From the NCBI GenBank assembly GCA_020848015.1, contig JADLBA010000085.1, forward strand, positions 1-8,651: 8,651 nucleotides of DNA. Reading direction: 5' to 3'. The position numbers were made by a program, and so were the translations under genes. Positions 1-6,186 of the stretch are shown here, piece after piece. Numbering within the stretch: the first letter of the stretch is position 1; every line of letters starts with the position of its first letter. This DNA is from Crocinitomicaceae bacterium (GTDB taxonomy: Bacteria; Bacteroidota; Bacteroidia; Flavobacteriales_D; Sanyastnellaceae). Under the pieces are notes generated by a model. It saw only the letters and a program-made list of their open reading frames with translations. It was not told where the DNA came from and did not search any database.

Positions 1-46
1 ATGACCTAAGTGCCGGATGATTTTTTGCTTTATCGTTTTCCGTACG

Positions 47-106
47 GACATTGTCACCTAATTAGACTACCGTCTTGAAAAGTTCCATTTTTTGACAATA
101 ATTGTC
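47..106 (+). promoter_or_regulatory. Cluster of short inverted repeats, candidate operators of the XRE regulator
   Basis: Three perfect inverted repeats lie within 60 bp just ahead of the decayed regulator gene. They are GACA-T-TGTC at 47-55, AGAC-TACC-GTCT at 64-75, and GACAAT-A-ATTGTC at 94-106. The first and third share the GACA/TGTC half-sites with different spacing. Restriction-modification controller (C) proteins and related XRE regulators commonly repress or activate themselves by binding short palindromes at this position, so autoregulatory operators are a reasonable inference. The 13-bp repeat overlaps a possible TTG start at 102, which argues that the real start lies downstream. I see no convincing Bacteroidota promoter (TTTG/TAnnTTTG) here. 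Short palindromes also arise by chance in AT-rich DNA, so this is tentative. Confidence 0.35.
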
Positions 107-427
107 CTTGACAGATGAAAAAAAAGAGTGCAACATTTTTAGAGAACAAGACAGATATCTTAGAGAGGGGGCTCAGCTTTCTTTGAGAGAAGTGGCAGAG
201 ACAATCGGTATTGACACTTTGTTGCCTGGCAAGATTGAACGAAGCGAAAGACAACCATGTAAAGAACAAATCAAACAGGGTGCAACATATTTCAAACTTA
301 ACGAACGGAAATGTTGAAAGAATTTTCATGCGACCCAATCGCTTACAGAATTCTGGAGGAAGAAGCCGATCTGGACACAATGAAAGTTGTGGAAGGGAAA
401 GTTCAATATTTAATGACCAAACAATGA
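102..427 (+). pseudogene. XRE-family helix-turn-helix regulator, frameshifted (RM-type controller remnant)
   Basis: The first frame encodes an HTH core (LSLREVAETIGID, then KIERSERQP and KEQIKQGATYF), typical of small XRE/Cro-like regulators that accompany restriction-modification genes. It stops at 315-317 just after the NER motif. From 311 another frame continues without a gap as MLKEFSCDPIAYRILEEEADLDTMKVVEGKVQYL and ends in TGA at 425-427. That is the usual C-terminal tail of this family, so one base has been lost near 309-310. The start is uncertain. TTG at 102 is in frame but sits in a palindrome. ATG at 115 is out of frame by one base across a run of eight A's, so a lost A could explain it. 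Joined up, the product would be about 104 residues, normal for the family. The 4-bp ATGA overlap with the next gene indicates former translational coupling. Homopolymer indels could also be sequencing errors. Confidence 0.7.
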
Positions 428-611
428 CCTATTACGAGAGAATAAGAGAATTAACCAGGCATATTCCAGCAATTTAGTGGACTTAGGTTTGCCCCGTGCC
501 CCATCACAAACACCGACACAAGCATCATCATACTTTATCACAAATAAAGAACAAGAAGATTGGGCTGAAAACCTTGTAACAATAGCAATCAATGAAACTT
601 CAAAATCAGAC
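424..611 (+). pseudogene. N-terminal fragment of a type II restriction endonuclease, AccI-like
   Basis: The fragment starts at ATG 424, overlapping the regulator's stop, and reads MTYYERIRELTRHIPAI before TAG at 475-477. The reading resumes in the next frame from about 477 as VDLGLPRAP, then TPTQASSYFITNKEQEDWAENLV and AINETSK, so one T was probably lost at 473-475. The NKEQ-DWAE pattern, the Ser/Thr-rich lead-in and the position behind an XRE regulator match my memory of AccI-family restriction endonucleases. I could not search, and the catalytic part would lie further downstream and is missing. Recognisable similarity stops near 605-611, where the sequence enters the DUF4296 gene on the other strand. 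Only about 60 of the several hundred residues expected remain, so it cannot be active. No cognate methyltransferase is visible, though one could lie to the left of the window. Confidence 0.55.
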
Positions 612-978
612 TGTCTGCCTGCGATGAGTGCCCTTGTATTTCTGCTTGCATCAGTGAAAGGCGCTCCATCACCTGCTCTTCAATACCGCTCAATTCACCC
701 GCATTTTGAGAAAATGCTTTGTAATTTTTCAGAAAGTCACCCTCAGTGACATTGTGTTTTGAGAATACCTGCCCATAGTATTTATCCAACAAGCCGTTGG
801 TGCTGTCTATCCGTTGGAAATCTGCTCCGTAGGCACCTTCCAGCAACCTTACATCGGTGAGCAACTCAACAAATACTTCCATACTCATAGTAGGTGGCTG
901 TTCATTTTTTTTATCTCTGCAGGAAAGCAGTAATAGGATTGAAAGAAGAGAGAAGATATAGCCGGCGATGTGTTTCAT
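589..978 (-). CDS. DUF4296 family lipoprotein
   Basis: This 129-residue protein begins with a lipoprotein signal: a short basic start, a hydrophobic run (residues 5-18) and the lipobox LLSC with Cys20 as the lipidation site. It should therefore be anchored in the inner or outer membrane, facing the periplasm or surface. Residues 30-110 carry the DUF4296 pattern: MSMEVFVELLTDVRLLEGAY, then DKYYGQVFSKHNVTEGDFLKNY (helical), then the EEQVMERLSLMQAEI segment. The function of DUF4296 is unknown; the family is essentially restricted to Bacteroidota. It is last in a run after fbp and the glycosyltransferase, 71 bp from the latter, and probably shares their transcript. The last six or so residues (LILKFH) are read from DNA that on the other strand encodes the restriction-enzyme remnant, so the C-terminus may have been altered by that rearrangement. 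Confidence 0.85.
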   Translation of the reverse strand: MKHIAGYIFSLLSILLLLSCRDKKNEQPPTMSMEVFVELLTDVRLLEGAYGADFQRIDSTNGLLDKYYGQVFSKHNVTEGDFLKNYKAFSQNAGELSGIEEQVMERLSLMQAEIQGHSSQADSLILKFH

Positions 979-1049
979 GCGATAAAATTCAGCTATTTTC
1001 CTTTGAGAGTTTGATCAATAACAACTTTTTTTGTATAACAGTTTTGCTG

Positions 1050-1763
1050 CTACACTCCACGCAGGCGCATTCGGATCACGCCAAAAAATGCTTCGCTGAA
1101 AATATTCATGCTCATCTTGCTGGTGCCGAGCACACGGTCAGCAAATCGGATTGGAACTTCTATAATGTTAAAACCGTTTTTCTTTGTCTTGAATTTCATT
1201 TCAATCTGGAAAGCATAACCGACGAAGTGAATGCTGTCGAGATCAATTTTTTCAAGGACTTTTCTTGTGTAACATACAAATCCGGCGGTTGCATCTCTCA
1301 CTCCCAGCCCCAGAATTAAGTTCACATAAATACCGGCACCCGAAGAAATAATACGTCGGTGCAATGGCCAGTTTTCGACACCCCCGCCTTTTACATATCG
1401 TGAACCGACCGACATATCAGCACCGCCATTGTTACAGGCAGCATACAGCCTTAGCAGATCGTCCGGATTGTGCGAAAAATCACAATCCATTTCAAATATG
1501 TATTGATAGTTACGCTGCAAAGCCCATTTGAAGCCAGCGATGTACGCTGTTCCTAACCCCTGCTTTCCTGATCTCTCCAAAAGGTGAAGTCGGGCTGAAA
1601 ATTCCTGCTGGAGTGATTGAACAATAGAGGCAGTGCCATCGGGAGAACCATCATCAACAATCAGCAGGTGAAAGCCTCCCTGGAGCGAAAATACTTTGCG
1701 CACCATACGCTCAATATTCTCTTTCTCATTAAACGTAGGAATGATTACAAGGCGGTCGCTCAC
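1050..1763 (-). CDS. GT2 glycosyltransferase, polyprenol-phosphate mannose synthase-like
   Basis: This 237-residue family 2 glycosyltransferase has the layout of soluble dolichol/polyprenol-phosphate mannose synthases. It carries PTFNEKENI at 9-17 and VDDGSPDGT at 36-44 for nucleotide binding, and the metal-binding DCD at 93-95 within EMDCDFSHNP. Downstream are GSRYVKGGGVENWP at 120-133, DATAGF at 157-162 and GTSKMS at 213-218. Family members move a sugar, usually mannose from GDP-mannose, onto a lipid phosphate at the cytoplasmic face of the inner membrane; the donor and acceptor here are inferred. There is no C-terminal membrane domain, as in other stand-alone Bacteroidota versions. The start is GTG at 1763; the frame is open back to an upstream TAA with no ATG, and the PTFNE motif sits at the expected distance. 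It lies 51 bp after fbp and 71 bp before the DUF4296 gene, consistent with one operon. Confidence 0.9.
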   Translation of the reverse strand: MSDRLVIIPTFNEKENIERMVRKVFSLQGGFHLLIVDDGSPDGTASIVQSLQQEFSARLHLLERSGKQGLGTAYIAGFKWALQRNYQYIFEMDCDFSHNPDDLLRLYAACNNGGADMSVGSRYVKGGGVENWPLHRRIISSGAGIYVNLILGLGVRDATAGFVCYTRKVLEKIDLDSIHFVGYAFQIEMKFKTKKNGFNIIEVPIRFADRVLGTSKMSMNIFSEAFFGVIRMRLRGV

Positions 1764-1814
1764 AAATTTACCGTTTGTCTTTTAATGGGTAAAGCGCCAA
1801 AGATAAACAGTTTC

Positions 1815-2834
1815 TCAGGCTTCGACCTGCTCATATTGACGGATCAATGCCTCGACACGTTCCACCATATTTTTGGATCCGATGAAGAGGGGAGTGCGTT
1901 CATGCAGTTCTTTGGGCTGTATTTCCATAATTCGGCGGATGCCGTCGGAAGCCTTTCCTCCAGCCTGCTCCACAATGAATGCCAATGGATTGTTTTCATA
2001 TTGCAAACGCAATTTTCCGCTGGGTGATTTTGTAATTCCGGGATACATATAAATACCACCCCGAATAAGGTTCCGGTGAAAATCGGCAACCAATGATCCA
2101 ATATACCGGGCGGTATAAGGTCTTGAACTCTCCTTATCTGACTCCTTGCACCATTTGACATACTCCTGTACTCCTTTGCCACAGCCGTTCAGAATACCTT
2201 CATTGATGCTGTATATTTTTCCGTCTTCCGGGATGCACATATTGGGGTGAGAAAGACAAAATTCACCGATGCTTGACTCCAATGTGAAGCCATTCACCCC
2301 GTGGCCGGTGGTATATACGAGCATCGTACTCGATCCGTAAATCACATAGCCGGAAGCAACCTGGTCAACTCCGCGCTGAAGAAAATCATTGATGTTTACC
2401 AGATCACCCACTGCACTTTTTCTCCTGAAAATACTGAAAATAGTGCCGATACTAACATTTACATCAATATTGGATGAGCCGTCGAGTGGATCAAACAGGA
2501 TGACGTATTTCGCCTTTCTGCACATTTCACTGTCGAATGGAAGATATTTTTCGTTCTCTTCACTTGCCGCGCCGCAGACCTGCCCTCCCCACCGAACTGC
2601 ATTCAGCAATGCCTGATCGGCATAAACATCGAGCTTCATCTGCGACTCTCCCTGAATATTGGTGGTACCTACCGTGCCCAGAATATCGTGAAGTCCAGCC
2701 TTGTTGACTTGGTGATTGATGATTTTTCCGGCAAGACTTATATCGCCTAACAGACGCGACAGATCTCCGGTTGCGTAGGGAAAATCCGCCTGGCGCTCCA
2801 TGATGAATTCACTCAGCGTAACCATACCACTCAT
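1815..2834 (-). CDS. fbp: Fructose-1,6-bisphosphatase, class I
   Basis: This 339-residue protein is a class I fructose-1,6-bisphosphatase, which hydrolyses fructose 1,6-bisphosphate to fructose 6-phosphate and phosphate in gluconeogenesis in the cytoplasm. Its length fits the family (E. coli Fbp is 332 residues). Visible landmarks are SEEN at 91-94 and FDPLDGSSNIDVN at 114-126, which supply the acidic metal ligands (E92, E93, D115, D118). GSSTMLVYTTG at 167-177, IGSLVADFHRNLIRGGIYMYP at 245-265 (substrate contacts) and LQYENNPLAFIVEQAGGKASDG at 277-298 follow in order. No key residue appears to be missing. ATG at 2834 is the first start, but Met4 is an alternative, and the promoter lies so close that the mRNA may begin at or just before Met1. 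It is the first gene of the likely fbp-GT2-DUF4296 operon. Confidence 0.96.
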   Translation of the reverse strand: MSGMVTLSEFIMERQADFPYATGDLSRLLGDISLAGKIINHQVNKAGLHDILGTVGTTNIQGESQMKLDVYADQALLNAVRWGGQVCGAASEENEKYLPFDSEMCRKAKYVILFDPLDGSSNIDVNVSIGTIFSIFRRKSAVGDLVNINDFLQRGVDQVASGYVIYGSSTMLVYTTGHGVNGFTLESSIGEFCLSHPNMCIPEDGKIYSINEGILNGCGKGVQEYVKWCKESDKESSRPYTARYIGSLVADFHRNLIRGGIYMYPGITKSPSGKLRLQYENNPLAFIVEQAGGKASDGIRRIMEIQPKELHERTPLFIGSKNMVERVEALIRQYEQVEA

Positions 2835-2838
2835 ACTG

Positions 2839-2870
2839 CAAAGTTAGCCCGATACAGGGGGTTTATCAAA
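2839..2870 (-). promoter_or_regulatory. Bacteroidota-type promoter of fbp (TTTG-N20-TAACTTTG)
   Basis: On the minus strand TTTG (2867-2870) is followed by exactly 20 bp (2847-2866) and then TAACTTTG (2839-2846). This matches the -33 TTTG / -7 TAnnTTTG consensus of the Bacteroidota primary sigma factor in every fixed position, with optimal spacing. Only four bases separate the -7 element from the ATG of fbp, so the predicted start of transcription falls on or next to the start codon. The transcript would then be leaderless or have a leader of only a few bases, unless translation starts at Met4. Confidence 0.75.
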
Positions 2871-2885
2871 AATATTTGGTTTATT

Positions 2886-2917
2886 AATTGAAAATTGAAA
2901 ATTGAAAATTGAAAATT
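2886..2917 (+). repeat. Short 7-bp tandem repeat (AATTGAA), about 4.5 units
   Basis: Four perfect copies of AATTGAA are followed by a partial fifth. Read on the minus strand the phase-shifted unit is AATTTTC, a variant that also occurs once inside the array at 3502-3546. The period is thus the same 7 bp as the two larger arrays, but in the opposite orientation. It lies 16 bp upstream of the -33 element of the fbp promoter, so changes in copy number would not alter promoter spacing but could affect an upstream element. Confidence 0.85.
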
Positions 2918-2928
2918 ATTTACCGACA

Positions 2929-2956
2929 CTTTGATTTGTAATTTTTGCAATCAAAG
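2929..2956. other. Small inverted repeat, hairpin candidate
   Basis: CTTTGATT at 2929-2936 and AATCAAAG at 2949-2956 form a perfect 8-bp stem with a 12-base loop. It sits between the outward array (2886-2917) and the large heptad array (3013-3138), downstream of the S23-type gene on the minus strand. It is AT-rich and has no adjacent T-tract in the right place, so a terminator role is only possible. It could equally mark the edge of an inserted unit. The rest of 2957-3012 shows nothing I can name. Confidence 0.3.
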
Positions 2957-3012
2957 CAATCATTTTATCAGATCCTAAACATAACTAAATAAGTTTTTGG
3001 TCGTTTCGTTTC

Positions 3013-3133
<121 letters not shown>

Positions 3134-3138
<5 letters not shown>

Positions 3139-3493
3139 TACCCAAGCTCCCCTTTGTAGTTTTTACGATCGAAGCCAACATTTTTATCAATTCCGAAGCA
3201 TTTGATAATAGGCTTTTTGCCGTTTCGTTATCTATTTCTTTTGATTGTTGCAAAAGTTGTATCCAGTATTCAGATTCATTTGCCTCCTTGAGCGCAATAT
3301 TTATCTTGTTTAAAAAATCTGCTTTAGATTGCGCATGTTCAGACTCTTTAATTAAAGCACCAATAGCGGTTCCACTTCTTTATAATTGTTTTGAAAGAAC
3401 AAATTCTTTTTTCTCAGCTACTAAAAATTTATAAAGACCAATCACACGAAGCGAAAACGCAAATGCTTTTTCCATAACAATATTCTCTTTCAT
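3134..3493 (-). pseudogene. Four-helix-bundle protein (S23 / 23S rRNA IVS type), nonsense mutation at codon 38
   Basis: The minus strand reads a complete 119-residue member of the four-helix-bundle family named after proteins encoded in 23S rRNA intervening sequences; Avd of diversity-generating retroelements has the same fold. It starts MKENIVMEKAFAFSLRVIGLYKFL, continues EKKEFVLSKQL, and after the stop resumes in the same frame with RSGTAIGALIKESEHAQSKADF, then KINIALKEANESEYWIQLL and a helical tail ending GSLGR. The stop is TAA at 3380-3382 where the family normally has a hydrophobic residue (SKQLLRSGTSIG-like). TTA to TAA is one base change. Nothing else is damaged, so the loss looks recent, or is a sequence error. 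The gene is not inside an rRNA gene here. Both its ends are bordered by 7-bp repeat arrays. The cellular role of stand-alone members is unknown. Confidence 0.88.
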
Positions 3494-3501
3494 AAATTTT
3501 C

Positions 3502-3546
3502 CATTTTCCATTTTCAATTTTCAGTTTTCCATTTTCCATTTTCCAT
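3502..3546 (+). repeat. 7-bp tandem repeat array upstream of the S23-type gene
   Basis: About six and a half 7-bp units lie here: CATTTTC, CATTTTC, AATTTTC, AGTTTTC, CATTTTC, CATTTTC and a partial CATT. Unit and orientation are those of the array at 3013-3138, and the two arrays bracket the S23-type gene. The array starts 8 bp before that gene's ATG and runs up to the stop codon of the 846-residue gene (3547-3549), filling the whole gap between the two genes. It would therefore be transcribed as a leader of the S23-type gene. Confidence 0.92.
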
Positions 3547-6087
3547 TCATTTATACACAATTATTTCCCTGCCACTGCCTGTTGCCAACCGGGCTGTATT
3601 GTCCTCCTCACTATGTATAAGAACAGGGTTTAGTTGCCCATCTTTAGGATAGCCGCTCAGTATGGTTCCTTCAGCATTAATCAAATATACTTTGTTGCCT
3701 TCTGTTACCACTCCAATACTGCGCCTTCCGCCCGGGCCTCTCAAATCTATCGGAGCCTCTTTTACAACATCATTGAGTGCGACTTCGAGCAGTTTTTTCC
3801 CGTAAAAATCAAAGGATTTGAGCATTTTATTTTCTCCAATCAGAATTTCATTCCCCGCGAGAGAAAAAGAAACGAATGCATTTTCTGAAAGTCCGGAAAT
3901 GATTGTTTCTGATTGGGCTTTTCCAAAGATGAGGTTGTTAATTGTCCCCCGATCACTGTAATATATTATTCCGCTTTCTTCTGCGGAAGATTTTACTCTG
4001 AGTATGAAATTCTCAGCAAATAATCCTTCTGCATTTGTTTTAGAGGATAGGCGCAATTGTCCATTCCGTTTTATCAGACGTATTTTCCCCTCCTTTTCTA
4101 TCAAAAGAATGATGTCTTCATTGCCTGCTCTGAAATAATCAAGGCAAGCGATATCCTTGCCGGAAGAGGTGAAATTCCAGCCATCTGTTTTTTTACCTTC
4201 AATTGTATAATTGAGTAGTTGCCCTCCATCACACGCTACCAGTATCCTGTAGTTCCTGTTTTTTTCGTAATCAACTACCATAACCGGGCAGGTTATTGTT
4301 GCGGTCATAGTGAGTGGAAACCCTGGAAGGTCTTTCCCATTTCTGTCTAAGCAGTAAATAGCATTGCCTGTATTGAATAGAAGTTGGAGCTTGTTGTTTT
4401 TTAATGCATCTATCTGGCTGACCTTTCCCATCACTGTGCCTGACAGGTCTTTTTTCCATAGAATGCTTCCGCTGTTGCTGATAAGATACAAGACATTTTT
4501 CTCATCCTGAACTAATATTTCTCCGCTGTTGTCATTATGGTTCTTCACTATCCATGGACCATTTTTTAAGGAGTTCTGCAACGGAGTTTTCCAGAGGACA
4601 TCGCTAACGGGCGAAGGAGGATTAGCGGGTTTAGTTCGCCCCTTAAAGTCAACATCAGGGAGGGTGATATTGATCCGTTGCTTGTGTGCATCGGCTGAAA
4701 AAATATTTGCAGCAAAAGTGTTTCCGGCAAAAGCATTCACTATTGCGGGGGGAATTGCAGAGGTGATATTTTCTTTTTGCCAGCAGAGCCTTCCATTTTC
4801 TGCGTGCAATGCTGTGATGGGAATACTGAAATCGGGAAGGGTTTCTAACTTCTCGAAATTGCCAGACGAATTTTTTATAGAGGCCAGCGCTTCGGGTCTA
4901 TCACTGACAAAAAGAAAGTTTCCCACCTGTGTCGCATACCTAACCTTAACAAAAGAGGGGTAAGACTTATCCTGTTCGAATACTTCCGGAAAGGCAAATT
5001 GTCTGATTTGTCCGGGGATGCTATCTGAAAAAAGAGGAGTCAACAACTCTAATGCATTGAGGCTATCGCGCACACTGAAAAAAAGAAAGCGATACGAAAG
5101 TGAATCCCCTTTCCCGGTGGCAAAAACTCCATGTTCTTTTCCTCTCCAGGAAAAGGCGGCGGCATCAAGATCACATTGACATGAATCCTCCAAATTTTCC
5201 AAAGAAAATTTATTGCTGACTGCTCTTTGGCTGTCCCTAAAAGAAGTAATTGCATCATCTAATCTTGTATCGAGCAGAACTGTATTAGTAGGGAGATAGG
5301 TGGCAATGGAAAATTTTTCCTGCTGTGATTTATTGATTATCGGCAATGAGTCATGGTGAGCAATGTACCCAGCTAATATTTTTCTTTCTTCGCTGAATTG
5401 TGGATCAAGGCAAATCCAATGGTCATTCCACGAGGCATAAAAGTGAATAGGAATATCTGCGGAAGCCGATTTTTTTACGTCAATAAATGCAGTCTGTGAT
5501 AAAACTGAACGATCGTTGGTGCACGATGCAATTTCTTCCAGAAAGGATGAGGAGGAAGAAACCACTAAGCATTTTTTGACGAACGCATAATGAAGAGCCG
5601 TTGATTCATACAATACAATCCCGTCAAAGGTGCGTTGAGAAAATTTTTTTTCCCCGTACAATGCAGGGATGAGTAAAGCAAAATTTTCTTCTGTGGCATG
5701 ATCATCGAGGCCGACGATAAATGCCCACTGGTCGCCTCTTCCTGTTGCAGGTGTTGCGAATAGAAAGGAGGTGTTGTTGAGTATGGTTGCCCACGGTTCA
5801 TGATGTGCATACACCGAGTCTATCCGGGCAATCAATTCGGGCCAGTGCGCCATCGGATTCATCTCTGCTCCATCCTTTTTCCGGCTCTCCAGTGCAAGAC
5901 TCAGCAACCATTCCTTATATTCTTTCCACCCTTCACCTTTTTCTGCTTCTAATACGAACGATACGGAAGCGGGGAGAACAGAATACGGATCAGAGAACTG
6001 AACCAACTCTTTCCTGAAAGAGTGGAATACAAAAACAATGAATCCAATGCTGGTAGCTACCAGCGTGAGTAACAGTGCACGTTTCAA
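3547..6087 (-). CDS. Membrane-anchored protein with C-terminal beta-propeller, function unknown
   Basis: This 846-residue protein has one N-terminal hydrophobic segment (residues 4-22, after MKR). It could be a signal anchor or an uncleaved signal, placing the rest in the periplasm. Residues about 30-480 resemble the loosely conserved DUF3352-type proteins of Bacteroidota (PYSVLPASVSFVLEAE near the start, VSDRPEALASIK near 395-410), but that match is weak. From about residue 495 it has propeller-like repeats: VLWKTPLQN, then ILVQDEKNVLYLISNSGSILWKKDL (Trp at 499 and 544). The recurrent G-x3-L-x-G-F/Y-P turn occurs near 585-590 (GKDLPGFP) and near 812 (GTILSGYP), as in PQQ-like and FG-GAP/VCBS propellers. 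Such domains usually bind proteins or sugars; no catalytic motif is visible. The start is TTG at 6087, chosen because it precedes the signal directly and no in-frame ATG lies upstream. It follows the acyl-CoA dehydrogenase by about 100 bp. Confidence 0.85.
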   Translation of the reverse strand: MKRALLLTLVATSIGFIVFVFHSFRKELVQFSDPYSVLPASVSFVLEAEKGEGWKEYKEWLLSLALESRKKDGAEMNPMAHWPELIARIDSVYAHHEPWATILNNTSFLFATPATGRGDQWAFIVGLDDHATEENFALLIPALYGEKKFSQRTFDGIVLYESTALHYAFVKKCLVVSSSSSFLEEIASCTNDRSVLSQTAFIDVKKSASADIPIHFYASWNDHWICLDPQFSEERKILAGYIAHHDSLPIINKSQQEKFSIATYLPTNTVLLDTRLDDAITSFRDSQRAVSNKFSLENLEDSCQCDLDAAAFSWRGKEHGVFATGKGDSLSYRFLFFSVRDSLNALELLTPLFSDSIPGQIRQFAFPEVFEQDKSYPSFVKVRYATQVGNFLFVSDRPEALASIKNSSGNFEKLETLPDFSIPITALHAENGRLCWQKENITSAIPPAIVNAFAGNTFAANIFSADAHKQRINITLPDVDFKGRTKPANPPSPVSDVLWKTPLQNSLKNGPWIVKNHNDNSGEILVQDEKNVLYLISNSGSILWKKDLSGTVMGKVSQIDALKNNKLQLLFNTGNAIYCLDRNGKDLPGFPLTMTATITCPVMVVDYEKNRNYRILVACDGGQLLNYTIEGKKTDGWNFTSSGKDIACLDYFRAGNEDIILLIEKEGKIRLIKRNGQLRLSSKTNAEGLFAENFILRVKSSAEESGIIYYSDRGTINNLIFGKAQSETIISGLSENAFVSFSLAGNEILIGENKMLKSFDFYGKKLLEVALNDVVKEAPIDLRGPGGRRSIGVVTEGNKVYLINAEGTILSGYPKDGQLNPVLIHSEEDNTARLATGSGREIIVYK

Positions 6088-6165
6088 AACAGGGAAAAAT
6101 GGTACCTGAGCGAAAGTACCCTTCCGTAACAGTTGATATTGGAAGAGTAGAGTGTTGTTTGAACA

Positions 6166-6182
6166 GCAGATTGTTGATCTGC
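6166..6182. terminator. Weak hairpin just after the acyl-CoA dehydrogenase stop
   Basis: GCAGAT (6166-6171) and ATCTGC (6177-6182) form a 6-bp stem with a 5-base loop, starting 4 bp downstream of the dehydrogenase stop codon on the minus strand. No T-tract follows, so it is a poor intrinsic terminator. Some read-through into the 846-residue gene is likely if it acts at all. The rest of the 100-bp gap holds no promoter I can recognise. Confidence 0.2.
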
Positions 6183-6186
6183 AGAT

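Noticed and set aside
102..427. Programmed frameshifting in the XRE regulator instead of decay
   Set aside because: There is no slippery heptamer with a downstream structure at 303-317, the neighbouring endonuclease is also frameshifted and truncated, and several conserved residues of the HTH are changed.
1006..1016. AGAGTTTGATC, identical to the conserved start of 16S rRNA
   Set aside because: Only 11 bases match and the following sequence is a protein gene on the other strand; no rRNA sequence continues.
1763..1770. TAAATTTG on the minus strand, a possible -7 element of a promoter for the glycosyltransferase
   Set aside because: It overlaps the GTG start and no TTTG lies 19-21 bp upstream; the gene is more simply explained as part of the fbp operon.
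1617..2027. Plus-strand open frame of 136 codons across the glycosyltransferase/fbp boundary
   Set aside because: It is antisense to two well-identified genes and shows no recognisable protein pattern.
3380..3382. Recoded stop (readthrough or an alternative genetic code) in the S23-type gene
   Set aside because: It is a single TAA in one gene, while all other genes in the window use TAA/TGA/TAG normally as terminators; a point mutation is the simpler reading.
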